Below the pieces are notes generated by a model, which was not told the origin of the DNA, did not search any database, and saw only the letters and a program-made list of their open reading frames with translations. The position numbers were made by a program, and so were the translations under genes. A DNA stretch of 64,000 nucleotides from Polyangiaceae bacterium (GTDB taxonomy: Bacteria > Myxococcota_A > Polyangia > Polyangiales > Polyangiaceae), in the NCBI GenBank assembly GCA_020633235.1, contig JACKEA010000001.1, positions 2,294,001-2,358,000 on the forward strand. Direction: 5' to 3'. Shown piece by piece: positions 8,379 through 16,792 of the stretch. Position 1 is the first letter of the stretch, and each line of letters starts with the position of its first letter.

Positions 8379-9038
8379 ATGACGAAGCGACCCGAGACCC
8401 GCCAGCAAGCCCTGGAGCTGCTGGAATCCACCGCCCCCGTCGGGAGCATCATCTACCCCCACGTGGTGGAGACCACTCATCGGGGCGAGCGGACCTGGGA
8501 CATCTTCAGCCGTTTGCTGAAGGACCGGATCGTGTTCTTGGGCAGCGCCGTGGACGACGACGTCGCCAACATCATCATCGCCCAGTTTCTCTTTCTGGAA
8601 AGCGAAGATCCGGACAAGGACATCCAGCTCTACGTGAACTCTCCCGGGGGCGTCGTGACGGCGGGCCTCGCCATCTACGACACCATGCAGTACGTGCGCT
8701 GCCCGGTGAGCACCATTTGCATCGGCCAAGCGGCCAGCATGGGCGCGCTGCTCCTGGGCGCAGGGGCAAAGGGGCGTCGCTACGCCCTGCCGCACTCCCG
8801 CATCATGATCCACCAGCCCCTCGGTGGCGCCCGGGGTCAGGCCACGGACATCGAGATCCAGGCCCGGGAAATCCGCCACATGAAGGACGTGGTGACGGAC
8901 ATCTTGGTGCGGTCCACGGGCCGCTCCCGGGACGACATCGTCAAGGACATCGAGCGCGACTTCTACATGGGCGCGGCTCAGGCCAAGGAATACGGCCTGA
9001 TCGACGAGGTCTTCGAGCCCAAGAAGAAGGGCGAGTGA
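8379..9038 (+). CDS. clpP: ATP-dependent Clp protease proteolytic subunit ClpP
   Basis: ClpP forms the 14-subunit serine protease chamber fed by ClpX or ClpA. The product is 219 residues. The catalytic triad is visible at Ser120 (GQAASMGALLL), His145 (SRIMIHQP) and Asp194 (IERDFYM). The spacings of 25 and 49 match E. coli ClpP. The strand YVNSPGGVV that lines the substrate channel is also present. A strong ribosome site (GAGGAGGAG) precedes the ATG. It is followed by clpX after 188 bases, the standard arrangement. Confidence 0.97.
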   Translation: MTKRPETRQQALELLESTAPVGSIIYPHVVETTHRGERTWDIFSRLLKDRIVFLGSAVDDDVANIIIAQFLFLESEDPDKDIQLYVNSPGGVVTAGLAIYDTMQYVRCPVSTICIGQAASMGALLLGAGAKGRRYALPHSRIMIHQPLGGARGQATDIEIQAREIRHMKDVVTDILVRSTGRSRDDIVKDIERDFYMGAAQAKEYGLIDEVFEPKKKGE

Positions 9039-9226
9039 GGCGGCTCCGGGCCCCCGCGGCTCGGCCCCCCGCGGCCCGGCCCCAGCGGCCGATTTGCGGC
9101 GGATTGCCGCTTGCTTGCGGGGTTTGGAGCAAGGCTCTAGAATTCTCGCGATTTTCCGTAAGAGTAGGCGAGAGCGACCTGTGGACGTCGGGCATCGAAG
9201 GCCCGGCACGGCGACGTGGGTAACAA

Positions 9227-10486
9227 GTGGAGCGACGGCGAGACGATTCGAATGGCAATCTTTGCTGCTCCTTCTGTGGCAAGTCGCAGAAGGAAGTGAA
9301 GAAGCTCATCGCGGGACCTACGGTCTACATCTGCGACGAGTGCATCGCCCTGTGTAACGACATCATTGCGGAGGAAGTCGAGAAGGACGAGCCCACGGGC
9401 GGTTCTGATCCGATTCCGAAGCCGTCGGAGATCAAGGCGATCCTCGACGAGTACGTGGTCGGCCAGGAGCGCGCGAAGAAGACGCTCTCCGTGGCGGTGC
9501 ACAACCACTACAAGCGGATCGACAGCAAGGTGTCCACGGACGACGTGGAGCTCAGCAAGAGCAACATCTTGCTGCTCGGACCCACGGGCAGCGGCAAGAC
9601 GCTCTTGGCGCAGACGCTGGCGAAGATCCTCAAGGTGCCCTTCGCCATCGCGGACGCCACCACGCTCACGGAAGCCGGCTACGTCGGCGAGGACGTGGAG
9701 AACATCATCGTCCAGCTGCTCCAGAACGCCGACCACGACGTCGAGCGGGCGCAGCGCGGCATCGTCTACATCGACGAAATCGACAAGATCAGCCGCAAGA
9801 GCGATAACCCCTCGATCACCCGGGACGTCTCCGGGGAAGGCGTGCAGCAAGCGCTGCTCAAGATCATCGAGGGAACGGTGGCCAACGTCCCTCCCAAGGG
9901 CGGCCGAAAGCATCCGCAGCAGGATTTCCTGCAGGTGGACACCACCAACATCCTGTTCATCTGTGGCGGCGCCTTCGTGGGGCTCGACCAGATCATCCAA
10001 CGCCGGTTGGGGCAAACGCGCTTGGGCTTCGGCGCCGACATCAAGGGCAAGCACGACTTCCGGCTCGGCGAGCTGTTGTATCAAGTGCAGCCGGAGGACT
10101 TGCTCAAGTTCGGTCTCATCCCGGAGTTCATCGGTCGCTTGCCCGTGATCGCCACCTTGCACGAGCTCACCGACGAAGCGCTGATCGACATCCTCACCAA
10201 GCCCAAGAACAGCTTGGTGAAGCAGTTCCAGAAGCTCTTCGAGATGGATGGCGTGAAGCTGAAGTTCACCAAGGGTGCGCTTCAAGCGGTCGCCAAGAAG
10301 GCTCTCGAACGCGAGAGCGGCGCGCGCGGTCTGCGCGCCATCCTCGAGGAAGCCATGCTGGACAGCATGTACGACATTCCCAGCAAGTCCGGCATCAAGG
10401 AAGTGGTGGTCAACGAGGACGTGATCACCAAAGGCGACGCCCCGCTCATCGTCTACCAGAAAGACGAACAGGCGGGCGTCGGCTGA
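9227..10486 (+). CDS. clpX: ATP-dependent Clp protease ATP-binding subunit ClpX
   Basis: ClpX is the AAA+ unfoldase partner of ClpP. The 419-residue product begins with a C4 zinc finger (C14/C17 and C36/C39 in CSFCGKS and VYICDEC). The Walker A motif GPTGSGKT follows at 118-125, then Walker B in VYIDEIDKI, the RKSDNPSITRDVSGEGVQQ loop, the ClpP-binding loop region around GFGAD, and the C-terminal small domain ESGARGLRAILE. The start is a GTG at 9227, the only position that gives the usual short stretch before the zinc finger; no obvious Shine-Dalgarno is seen. lon follows after 28 bases. Confidence 0.96.
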   Translation: MERRRDDSNGNLCCSFCGKSQKEVKKLIAGPTVYICDECIALCNDIIAEEVEKDEPTGGSDPIPKPSEIKAILDEYVVGQERAKKTLSVAVHNHYKRIDSKVSTDDVELSKSNILLLGPTGSGKTLLAQTLAKILKVPFAIADATTLTEAGYVGEDVENIIVQLLQNADHDVERAQRGIVYIDEIDKISRKSDNPSITRDVSGEGVQQALLKIIEGTVANVPPKGGRKHPQQDFLQVDTTNILFICGGAFVGLDQIIQRRLGQTRLGFGADIKGKHDFRLGELLYQVQPEDLLKFGLIPEFIGRLPVIATLHELTDEALIDILTKPKNSLVKQFQKLFEMDGVKLKFTKGALQAVAKKALERESGARGLRAILEEAMLDSMYDIPSKSGIKEVVVNEDVITKGDAPLIVYQKDEQAGVG

Positions 10487-10514
10487 ACGTTTCGACGCCT
10501 GGGGGCGTCCCTAA

Positions 10515-13034
10515 ATGACGATGTTCTTCAAGAACGACAACGACAAGCCCGCGGCGGTCGAACGCCGGCCGCTGCCCGCCCTGCCGCTACGGGACATCAT
10601 CGTGTTCCCGCACATGGTCTCTCAGCTCTTCGTGGGCCGGGAGAAGAGCATCGCCGCCTTGGACGAAGCGATGGCTCGGGACAAGGAGATCTTCCTCGCC
10701 GCGCAGAAGAGCGCCAAGACGAACGATCCCACGCCCGAGGACATCTTTCAGACGGGCACCATCGGCACCATCGTGCAGCTGCTCCGGCTGGCGGATGGCA
10801 CCGTGAAGGTGCTGGTGGAGGGCCGCCAGCGGGCCAAGGTCACCCGTTGGGTGGACAGCTCGGAGTACTTCCTGGTCGAGACGGAAGTGCTCGACGAGCT
10901 GGTCTCTTCCGACGTGGAGCTGGAAGCGTTGATCCGGAGCGTGCAGAGCACCTTCGAGGTCTACGTCAAGCTGAACAAGAAGGTTCAGCCGGAAGTGCTG
11001 ATGCAGGTCCAGAGCATCGACGAGCCGTCGAAGCTCGCGGACACCATCGCCGCCAACCTACCCACCATCAAGCTCGCGGATCGGCAGAGCTTGCTCGAGA
11101 CGGTGGACGCCAAGGTTCGTCTCGAACGCCTGTACGAGCTCATGCAGGCGGAGATCGAGATCCTTCAGGTAGAAAAGAAGATCCGCTCCCGCGTCAAGAA
11201 GCAGATGGAGAAGACGCAGAAGGAGTACTACCTGAACGAGCAGATGCAGGCCATCCAGAAGGAGCTGGGTGGCGGCGAGCGCGACGAGTTCAAGAGCGAG
11301 ATCCAGGAGATCGAGGACAAGCTCAAGAACAAGAAGATGAGCGAGGAAGCTCATCAGAAGGTCAAGAAGGAGCTCAAGAAGCTGAAGATGATGCACCCGA
11401 CGAGCGCGGAAGCGACCGTCGTGCGCAACTACATCGACTGGATCCTGAGCTTGCCTTGGTACGAAAAGACCGAGGAGCGTTTCGACATCGTGGAGGCGGA
11501 GAAGATCCTGGAAGAGGATCACTACGGCCTCAAGAAGTGCAAGGAGCGCATCGTGGAGTATCTGGCCGTGCAGGCCCTCACGAAGCAGCTCAAGGGACCC
11601 ATCCTGTGCTTCGTGGGTCCGCCCGGCGTGGGCAAGACCAGCATTGCCAAGAGCATCGCGCGGGCGACGGGTAGGAAGTTCGTGCGCCTGTCCCTGGGTG
11701 GCGTTCGGGACGAAGCGGAGATCCGCGGCCATCGGCGCACGTACATCGGCGCTCTTCCCGGCAAGATCGTGCAGAACCTCAAGAAGGTGGGCACCGCCAA
11801 TCCCGTGTTCTTGCTCGACGAGATCGACAAGATGAGCACGGATTTTCGTGGGGATCCCGCGGCGGCGCTGCTCGAGGTGCTGGATCCGGAGCAGAACCAC
11901 AACTTCAACGACCACTACCTGGACCTGGACTACGACCTGTCCCAGGTGATGTTCCTGACTACGGCCAACACCCTGGGGGGCATCCCGTTGCCGCTCCAGG
12001 ATCGCATGGAGATCATCCAGCTCTCCTCCTACACGGAGTTCGAGAAGCTCAACATCGCCATGCGCTACCTGATCCCGCGGCAGAAGCAGGAGTGTGGGCT
12101 CGGTGAGGTGGATCTGGACATCAGCGAGAACGCGATCCGCACCATCATTCACCACTACACGAAGGAAGCCGGCGTCCGAAATCTGGAGCGAGAGGTCGCC
12201 AGTGTGTGCCGCAAGGTCGCGCTGCAGGTGGTGAAGGAAGGCAAGGAGGCCAAGGTCGGCATCCGCGGCAGCGAGGTGCCGAAGTACCTCGGCGTGCCGA
12301 AGTACCGCCTCGGCAAGAAGGAAGAGGACGACGCCATCGGCCTCACCCACGGCCTGTCCGTGTCGGAGTACGGCGGCGACATCCTCGACTGCGAGGTGAG
12401 CGTCGTCCCCGGCAAAGGGAAGCTGGTGATCACCGGCCTGCTCGAGAAGGGCATGGAAGAGAGCGCGCAGGCGGCGATGAGCTACATCCGCTCACGCTCG
12501 AACGCGCTCGATCTCGAGACGGATTTCTATCAGAAGATAGACGTTCACGTTCACTTCCCCGACTTCGTCCGTAAGGACGGTCCGAGCGCCGGCGTGACCA
12601 TGGCGACCAGCATCGCCAGCGCGCTCACGCGCATCGCTGTGCGCAACGAGGTGGCCATGACGGGGGAGATCACCCTGCGGGGTCGTGTGATGCCCATCGG
12701 CGGACTGAAGGAAAAGCTCCTCGCCGCGCACCGGAACGGCATCAAAACAGTGCTGATCCCGAAGGACAACCGCAAGGACCTGCGCGAGATCCCGCGACGC
12801 GTTCTCCGCGCCATGCGCATCGTGCTGGTGGACCACATGGACGACGTGTTGCGCGAAGCGCTAGCGGTTTCAGAACCGGAGAAGATGTTCGGCCCGCGGC
12901 GCCTGATGCTCGAGTACGTGGGCGGTCAGCTCGTGCAAGGGGACGATGCGGACGACGATCGCGAACCGCCGAGCACCCCGCCCACCCCGGCTCCGCCGGG
13001 CTCCCCCCCGGGCGAGCAGCCCGGCATGGCGTGA
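10515..13034 (+). CDS. lon: ATP-dependent Lon protease
   Basis: Lon degrades damaged and regulatory proteins. The 839-residue product has the N-terminal LON substrate-recognition domain (LPALPLRDIIVFPHM at about 20). A long coiled-coil follows around 230-290 (LNEQMQAIQKELGGGERDE). The AAA+ module has Walker A GPPGVGKT with K374 and a LDEIDKM Walker B. The protease domain has Ser691 (KDGPSAGVTM) and Lys734 (GGLKEKLL), a spacing of 43 as in E. coli Lon. The C-terminus has an acidic then Pro-rich tail (about 25 residues) beyond the usual end. Myxobacteria carry more than one lon (lonV, lonD); which one this is cannot be decided from the sequence alone, although its place after clpX suggests the housekeeping copy. 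Confidence 0.96.
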   Translation: MTMFFKNDNDKPAAVERRPLPALPLRDIIVFPHMVSQLFVGREKSIAALDEAMARDKEIFLAAQKSAKTNDPTPEDIFQTGTIGTIVQLLRLADGTVKVLVEGRQRAKVTRWVDSSEYFLVETEVLDELVSSDVELEALIRSVQSTFEVYVKLNKKVQPEVLMQVQSIDEPSKLADTIAANLPTIKLADRQSLLETVDAKVRLERLYELMQAEIEILQVEKKIRSRVKKQMEKTQKEYYLNEQMQAIQKELGGGERDEFKSEIQEIEDKLKNKKMSEEAHQKVKKELKKLKMMHPTSAEATVVRNYIDWILSLPWYEKTEERFDIVEAEKILEEDHYGLKKCKERIVEYLAVQALTKQLKGPILCFVGPPGVGKTSIAKSIARATGRKFVRLSLGGVRDEAEIRGHRRTYIGALPGKIVQNLKKVGTANPVFLLDEIDKMSTDFRGDPAAALLEVLDPEQNHNFNDHYLDLDYDLSQVMFLTTANTLGGIPLPLQDRMEIIQLSSYTEFEKLNIAMRYLIPRQKQECGLGEVDLDISENAIRTIIHHYTKEAGVRNLEREVASVCRKVALQVVKEGKEAKVGIRGSEVPKYLGVPKYRLGKKEEDDAIGLTHGLSVSEYGGDILDCEVSVVPGKGKLVITGLLEKGMEESAQAAMSYIRSRSNALDLETDFYQKIDVHVHFPDFVRKDGPSAGVTMATSIASALTRIAVRNEVAMTGEITLRGRVMPIGGLKEKLLAAHRNGIKTVLIPKDNRKDLREIPRRVLRAMRIVLVDHMDDVLREALAVSEPEKMFGPRRLMLEYVGGQLVQGDDADDDREPPSTPPTPAPPGSPPGEQPGMA

Positions 13035-13035
13035 G

Positions 13036-14706
13036 TCAGGCTCCCAGCTGAATACCCACGGTAAAGCGATACTGCGGATACACGAAGGGCACTCCGCTAG
13101 TCTGAGGGATCGGTAAGGCCACGTCTGCGGGGTCGATCACCAAGTAGAGCGAACGGCTGATCTCCCAGTCCAACCCGAGGAGATTGAAGCCGACGTAGGG
13201 ACCGATGGTGCCCTTCGGCACGCCGTAGAGGGCGAAGTTGATACGGGAGATGCCCAGATGGAGCGTGCTCCGAAGATTGATGCGTTCGTAGGAGAGGGGG
13301 ATGCGGTGCACCAGGGTCGCGTACGCATTGGTGACGCCCGAGCGGATTTCCTTCTTCTGACGTGAGATCCAGGGATTGAGCTCTCCGTCCAAGCCAACGA
13401 TCCATTCGGGGCTCAGCCGGTAGCGCCCGCCCAGGGAAACCGCGAAGGCGGCTCGCGTGACGGAGATGCCGCCTGCAGCGTACACGCCAAAGGGGAAAGG
13501 CTCGGGACCCTGCTTGGAATCCGGCGTGACGTCCACGGGCTTGATCCCTGCTTCCGGGCACACGGCGTTGGGCTCGGGAGGCGGATCCGATGGCTCCGCG
13601 GCGCGCGCGGGCAGAGCCGCCAAGCTCAGCAGGGCGAACGCGCCCACAGCCGAAAGTGTTCGACGTGCGCGCTTCCTCCGCAAGAGGGCGAGCCCTGCCA
13701 GGAGCAACAGCGGAACCAGACCCGCGCTTCGCCGGGTGCTTCCCGCGCCCGGAGCAGTGCAGCCGCAGCCCGGGTTGTCGCGATACTCGTTCTCCCGCGC
13801 GTCGCACCAGTCGTTGTCGTAAGTGCAGCCGGACTGGTAGCTCAGGTACTGATCGACCACGCCTTGGGCCGCGGCCAAGCGTTCGGCATCAGTGGTCAAG
13901 GTAGGGTCCAGCACGGCCCGCAGCAGCGCGGCAGACGCGTCCGTTGCCAGACTCAGGCGCTTCTTGCGAAAGGCGTCGAGACCGCTGCATTCGTCCAGGG
14001 CCGCCGAGTGGGGAGGCCCGTCCTTGGCCTCGTCGTAGCTCTGGTTGACGACCTCGGAGTAGTTGAGCACCACCGTGATGTGCTGTTGGTCTTCGCTGCG
14101 CCAGGTGTGGCTGAAGCCGTCTTGCACGGCGTGTAGGGCTCGGCCCATCTCCAGGTAGAAGGTCGGTAGAGACACATCCACGGCGCCGCGGAGATCGAGC
14201 GAGATCTTCATGGTGGTTCGCCGCGAGGGGTCGACCTTGCCGCTCTCGTCCAAGCCGGCGAGAGCCGCCTTCACGCGTGCGAGGATCAGGTCCTGACAGG
14301 CCTGTACGGCGTCGGCGGAGCCGTTCGGCTCGTCGTCCCCCGGTCGTCTCAAGCAGTGTTGAGGCTGATTCTTGGGATCCCCATGCACTGGTGCCAGCTG
14401 GTCCAGGTCGTCGGGTGCGTTGCCGTGCAAGTCGACGTTGCGATCACCGAGCACGAGGGACACGGCGCCGAGATCTGCCATGTCGCCGTCCACGTCGTAG
14501 GGGGCGTCGTCGATCAGGGCGGCGTCGTCACCTGTGACGGGCGCGATGGCTGCAGCGAGCCCCTCGGCGCGAACCGCGCGAAGGGCGTTTTGCGTGATGC
14601 TCTCATGGCAGCCGTCCGTGATGCTGCTCGCGATGGTGTAGGCGTGAGCGACGGCGGGCGCGAGCAAGCACGCCGCGAGCGCCGCCACCGGCGCAGAGCG
14701 GTGCAT
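13036..14706 (-). CDS. Fused surface protein: Zn-dependent phospholipase C-like domain, MYXO-CTERM segment and barrel-like C-terminal domain
   Basis: This encodes 556 residues and is unusual. A signal peptide (ALAACLLAPAVAHA) leads into an alpha-helical domain with ITDGCHESITQNALR and MGRALHAVQDGFSHTW, typical of the metal-binding histidines in zinc-dependent phospholipase C/S1-P1-like proteins. At about 345-385 comes what looks like a complete MYXO-CTERM tail: GCGCTAPGAG, a hydrophobic LVPLLLLAGLALL and RRKRARR. Instead of stopping, the frame continues through a second signal-like hydrophobic stretch (AFALLSLAALPARA). It ends in about 170 residues of beta-rich sequence resembling a small outer-membrane barrel (GVYAAGGISVTRAAFAVSL ... 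YRFTVGIQLGA). Either two genes fused or a second start is hidden inside; no ATG lies at the join. The ATG overlaps the upstream stop (TGATG). Confidence 0.7.
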   Translation of the reverse strand: MHRSAPVAALAACLLAPAVAHAYTIASSITDGCHESITQNALRAVRAEGLAAAIAPVTGDDAALIDDAPYDVDGDMADLGAVSLVLGDRNVDLHGNAPDDLDQLAPVHGDPKNQPQHCLRRPGDDEPNGSADAVQACQDLILARVKAALAGLDESGKVDPSRRTTMKISLDLRGAVDVSLPTFYLEMGRALHAVQDGFSHTWRSEDQQHITVVLNYSEVVNQSYDEAKDGPPHSAALDECSGLDAFRKKRLSLATDASAALLRAVLDPTLTTDAERLAAAQGVVDQYLSYQSGCTYDNDWCDARENEYRDNPGCGCTAPGAGSTRRSAGLVPLLLLAGLALLRRKRARRTLSAVGAFALLSLAALPARAAEPSDPPPEPNAVCPEAGIKPVDVTPDSKQGPEPFPFGVYAAGGISVTRAAFAVSLGGRYRLSPEWIVGLDGELNPWISRQKKEIRSGVTNAYATLVHRIPLSYERINLRSTLHLGISRINFALYGVPKGTIGPYVGFNLLGLDWEISRSLYLVIDPADVALPIPQTSGVPFVYPQYRFTVGIQLGA

Positions 14707-15023
14707 CAGGACAGGACCGCCGACGTCTCGTGGCTCTTCTCCACGTTCGGCTTTGCGCCGGTCGGCAGGGCGTCCTTCACGCGGTTCATGCCGCTGCGAG
14801 CCTTCTGTACCAGCTCGGCGCGGAGCTCCGCGCCGCTCTTGGGTGCCAGCAGCATGCCCGCAGCCACGCCGCACACGAGACCTGCGCCGAATCCGATTGG
14901 AGTGGCAAGGGTTCCGAGCGTGCCGCCGGTCTTGGCGAGTCCTGCTTTGGTCAAAACGTCCTTCTGTGCCAGCTCGCGCACGACGGAGATGGCTTGGGTG
15001 ACGATCGATGCGATCGGGCTCAT
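14706..15023 (-). CDS. YtxH-like small membrane-associated protein
   Basis: This encodes 105 residues. The centre is a glycine/alanine-rich hydrophobic segment (IGFGAGLVCGVAAGMLLAP) followed by KSGAELRAELVQKARSG. That is the GxxxGxxAGLLLAPxSGxELR pattern of YtxH-domain proteins, which are small stress-associated membrane proteins of unclear role. A strong ribosome site (AAGGAGG) stands just before the ATG at 15023; a longer frame upstream has no site and no sense. The stop overlaps the start of the fused surface-protein gene (TGATG), so both are probably translated from one message. Confidence 0.75.
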   Translation of the reverse strand: MSPIASIVTQAISVVRELAQKDVLTKAGLAKTGGTLGTLATPIGFGAGLVCGVAAGMLLAPKSGAELRAELVQKARSGMNRVKDALPTGAKPNVEKSHETSAVLS

Positions 15024-15143
15024 GGGTCCTCCTTCGGTCGCAAGGAGGAACAGCAAGGCGCATGCCGCCGCGATCCAGCGGTCTCCCCCGCGTTCACCGT
15101 CAGGAATGGTCCGAGGCAATCCGCCCCGGGGGGTCGCTTCGCC

Positions 15144-16745
15144 TCAACGTCGGCGGCGTCGCAACATCCAGGCGAGGGCGGATCCGGCGCCGGCCGCGAA
15201 CAGCCACAGCATGTTCCCACTGCGATCACCCGCGACGCGGCAGCCGCAACCGCTATCGCTGCCGGCGTCCGTTCCGCCCTTGCTCGGGAAGCCTCCGCTG
15301 GCGGCGCCGCCGGCGCCGGTGCCGCCGCTGGACGTGCCGCCGGTGATGATGCCGCCATCGAAGCCAGTGCCGCCGCCGGTGCCGGCGCCGCCGTCGGGAT
15401 CGTCGGTGCATTGCCCGGCCTTGCAGCTCTCTCCGGCCGGGCACTGGGCGCCCTCGCAGTCGTCCACGCACTGCCCCGCGGCGCAGTGCTGACCCGCGCT
15501 GCAGGGATCCGGCGAGCAGCCCGTATCCACGCACTTCTCCGACGTCGTGTCGCACACCTTGCCGCTGTCGCAGCCCTTGCACGAGCACTTCAGCGTGCAC
15601 ACGCCGAGCTCGCACACGTAGTCGGCATCGCAGGTCAGGCCGTCGCACGGATCCTTGCACGCGCCTTGCCGACATACCTGCCCATAGGGGCATGTAACGC
15701 CGTCGCAAGGAGCTTGGCACTTGCCTCCGACGCAGATCTCGCCGGCGTTGCAGTTCACTGTCTCGCAGGCCGGGTCGACGCACAGGCCGGCGGAGTTGCA
15801 CACCAGCGACGCGGGACATTCGAACTCGCCGGTGCCGCACTTCGGCACGCAGGTGCCCTTGTCGCAGACCTTGCCCGTGGGACACAGATCGCCTTCGTCC
15901 ACCTGGCCGTTGCAGTCGTCGTCGAGGGCGTTGCAGGTCTCGGTGCCGGGCTGTTGATTCTGGATGCAAGTGAGGGCGCCGTCCTTGCACTGCAAGGTGC
16001 CTTCGGCGCAAATGCCTTGCTGGCCGGTGTCACACGCGGCTCCGCCTCCGGAACAGGTGATGCCGTCCACGCGGGTGAGTAGATCGTCGAAGTCGTTGTC
16101 GCCGCCGCTCAGCAAGTCCTCCCAGCCGAAGTAGAAGGCGTCCTTGTGGGTGACGCTGTTCCAGATGATCAGGTGGATGTAGCTGTTGGAGCCGATGGCG
16201 TCGGGGTTGTACTTGCGCTCGGAGTAGTAGATGTGGCCGACCCCCGCGGCGGGCCCTCCACCGGGGTTGAACTGCGGGCAGTTGCCGCTGGCGCCTTCCG
16301 GCGTGGCCATGAAAAAGCCGATCTCGCCGCCCTGGTAGGCGGGGTCGTTCTTGATGTTCAGGACCTTGGTGGTGCCCGGCGCGTCGTTGCACTCGAGGAA
16401 GGAATGCAGATCCGAGTCCGGCGGCTTGCCGCTGGTGACGTTGTACCAGCCGAAGGTGTTCAGGTAGCCGGCGCCGCGGGCGATGACCTTGAAGGTGAGG
16501 CCGCAGGTGGGATTGAACGTTTCCGGTGTGACGGCGGCGGACGAGAGGGCGTTGATGGTGTTGCCGCCCTCTTCCTGGTCCAGGCACACCTGTACGTTCT
16601 TGTCGCTGCAGGTGGTGACCCCGCCGTTGATCACCGGAATCACCGTGTTGTCGGGCTGCGACAGCGCGGAAGCGAGGGACGAGAGCGACAGGACGGCGCC
16701 CGCCGCACAAAGACCGGCGATGCGAGAGGCGAGAAAGCGGCGCAT
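15144..16745 (-). CDS. Cys-rich secreted protein with DUF4114-like domain and MYXO-CTERM tail
   Basis: This encodes 533 residues. A signal peptide (LCAAGAVLSLSSLASA) is followed by a beta domain of about 230 residues with GEIGFFMATPEG, HIYYSERKYNP and FYFGWEDLLSGGDNDFDDL, the DUF4114-type signature. It then has a run of disulfide-rich repeats of the form CxxGxxCxxGxC (for example NALDDDCNGQVDEGD, a motif common in myxobacterial surface proteins), a Gly/Thr-rich linker, and a C-terminal MYXO-CTERM sequence: DSGCGCRVAGDRSG, a hydrophobic helix and six-residue Arg end. Such proteins are predicted substrates of myxosortase and end up anchored or released at the surface. The ATG at 16745 is chosen for the signal peptide. 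Confidence 0.85.
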   Translation of the reverse strand: MRRFLASRIAGLCAAGAVLSLSSLASALSQPDNTVIPVINGGVTTCSDKNVQVCLDQEEGGNTINALSSAAVTPETFNPTCGLTFKVIARGAGYLNTFGWYNVTSGKPPDSDLHSFLECNDAPGTTKVLNIKNDPAYQGGEIGFFMATPEGASGNCPQFNPGGGPAAGVGHIYYSERKYNPDAIGSNSYIHLIIWNSVTHKDAFYFGWEDLLSGGDNDFDDLLTRVDGITCSGGGAACDTGQQGICAEGTLQCKDGALTCIQNQQPGTETCNALDDDCNGQVDEGDLCPTGKVCDKGTCVPKCGTGEFECPASLVCNSAGLCVDPACETVNCNAGEICVGGKCQAPCDGVTCPYGQVCRQGACKDPCDGLTCDADYVCELGVCTLKCSCKGCDSGKVCDTTSEKCVDTGCSPDPCSAGQHCAAGQCVDDCEGAQCPAGESCKAGQCTDDPDGGAGTGGGTGFDGGIITGGTSSGGTGAGGAASGGFPSKGGTDAGSDSGCGCRVAGDRSGNMLWLFAAGAGSALAWMLRRRRR

Positions 16746-16792
16746 GGCCCAAATGATGAGCTTCGCGGCCGGATTGCTCAAGGAAAACCGAG

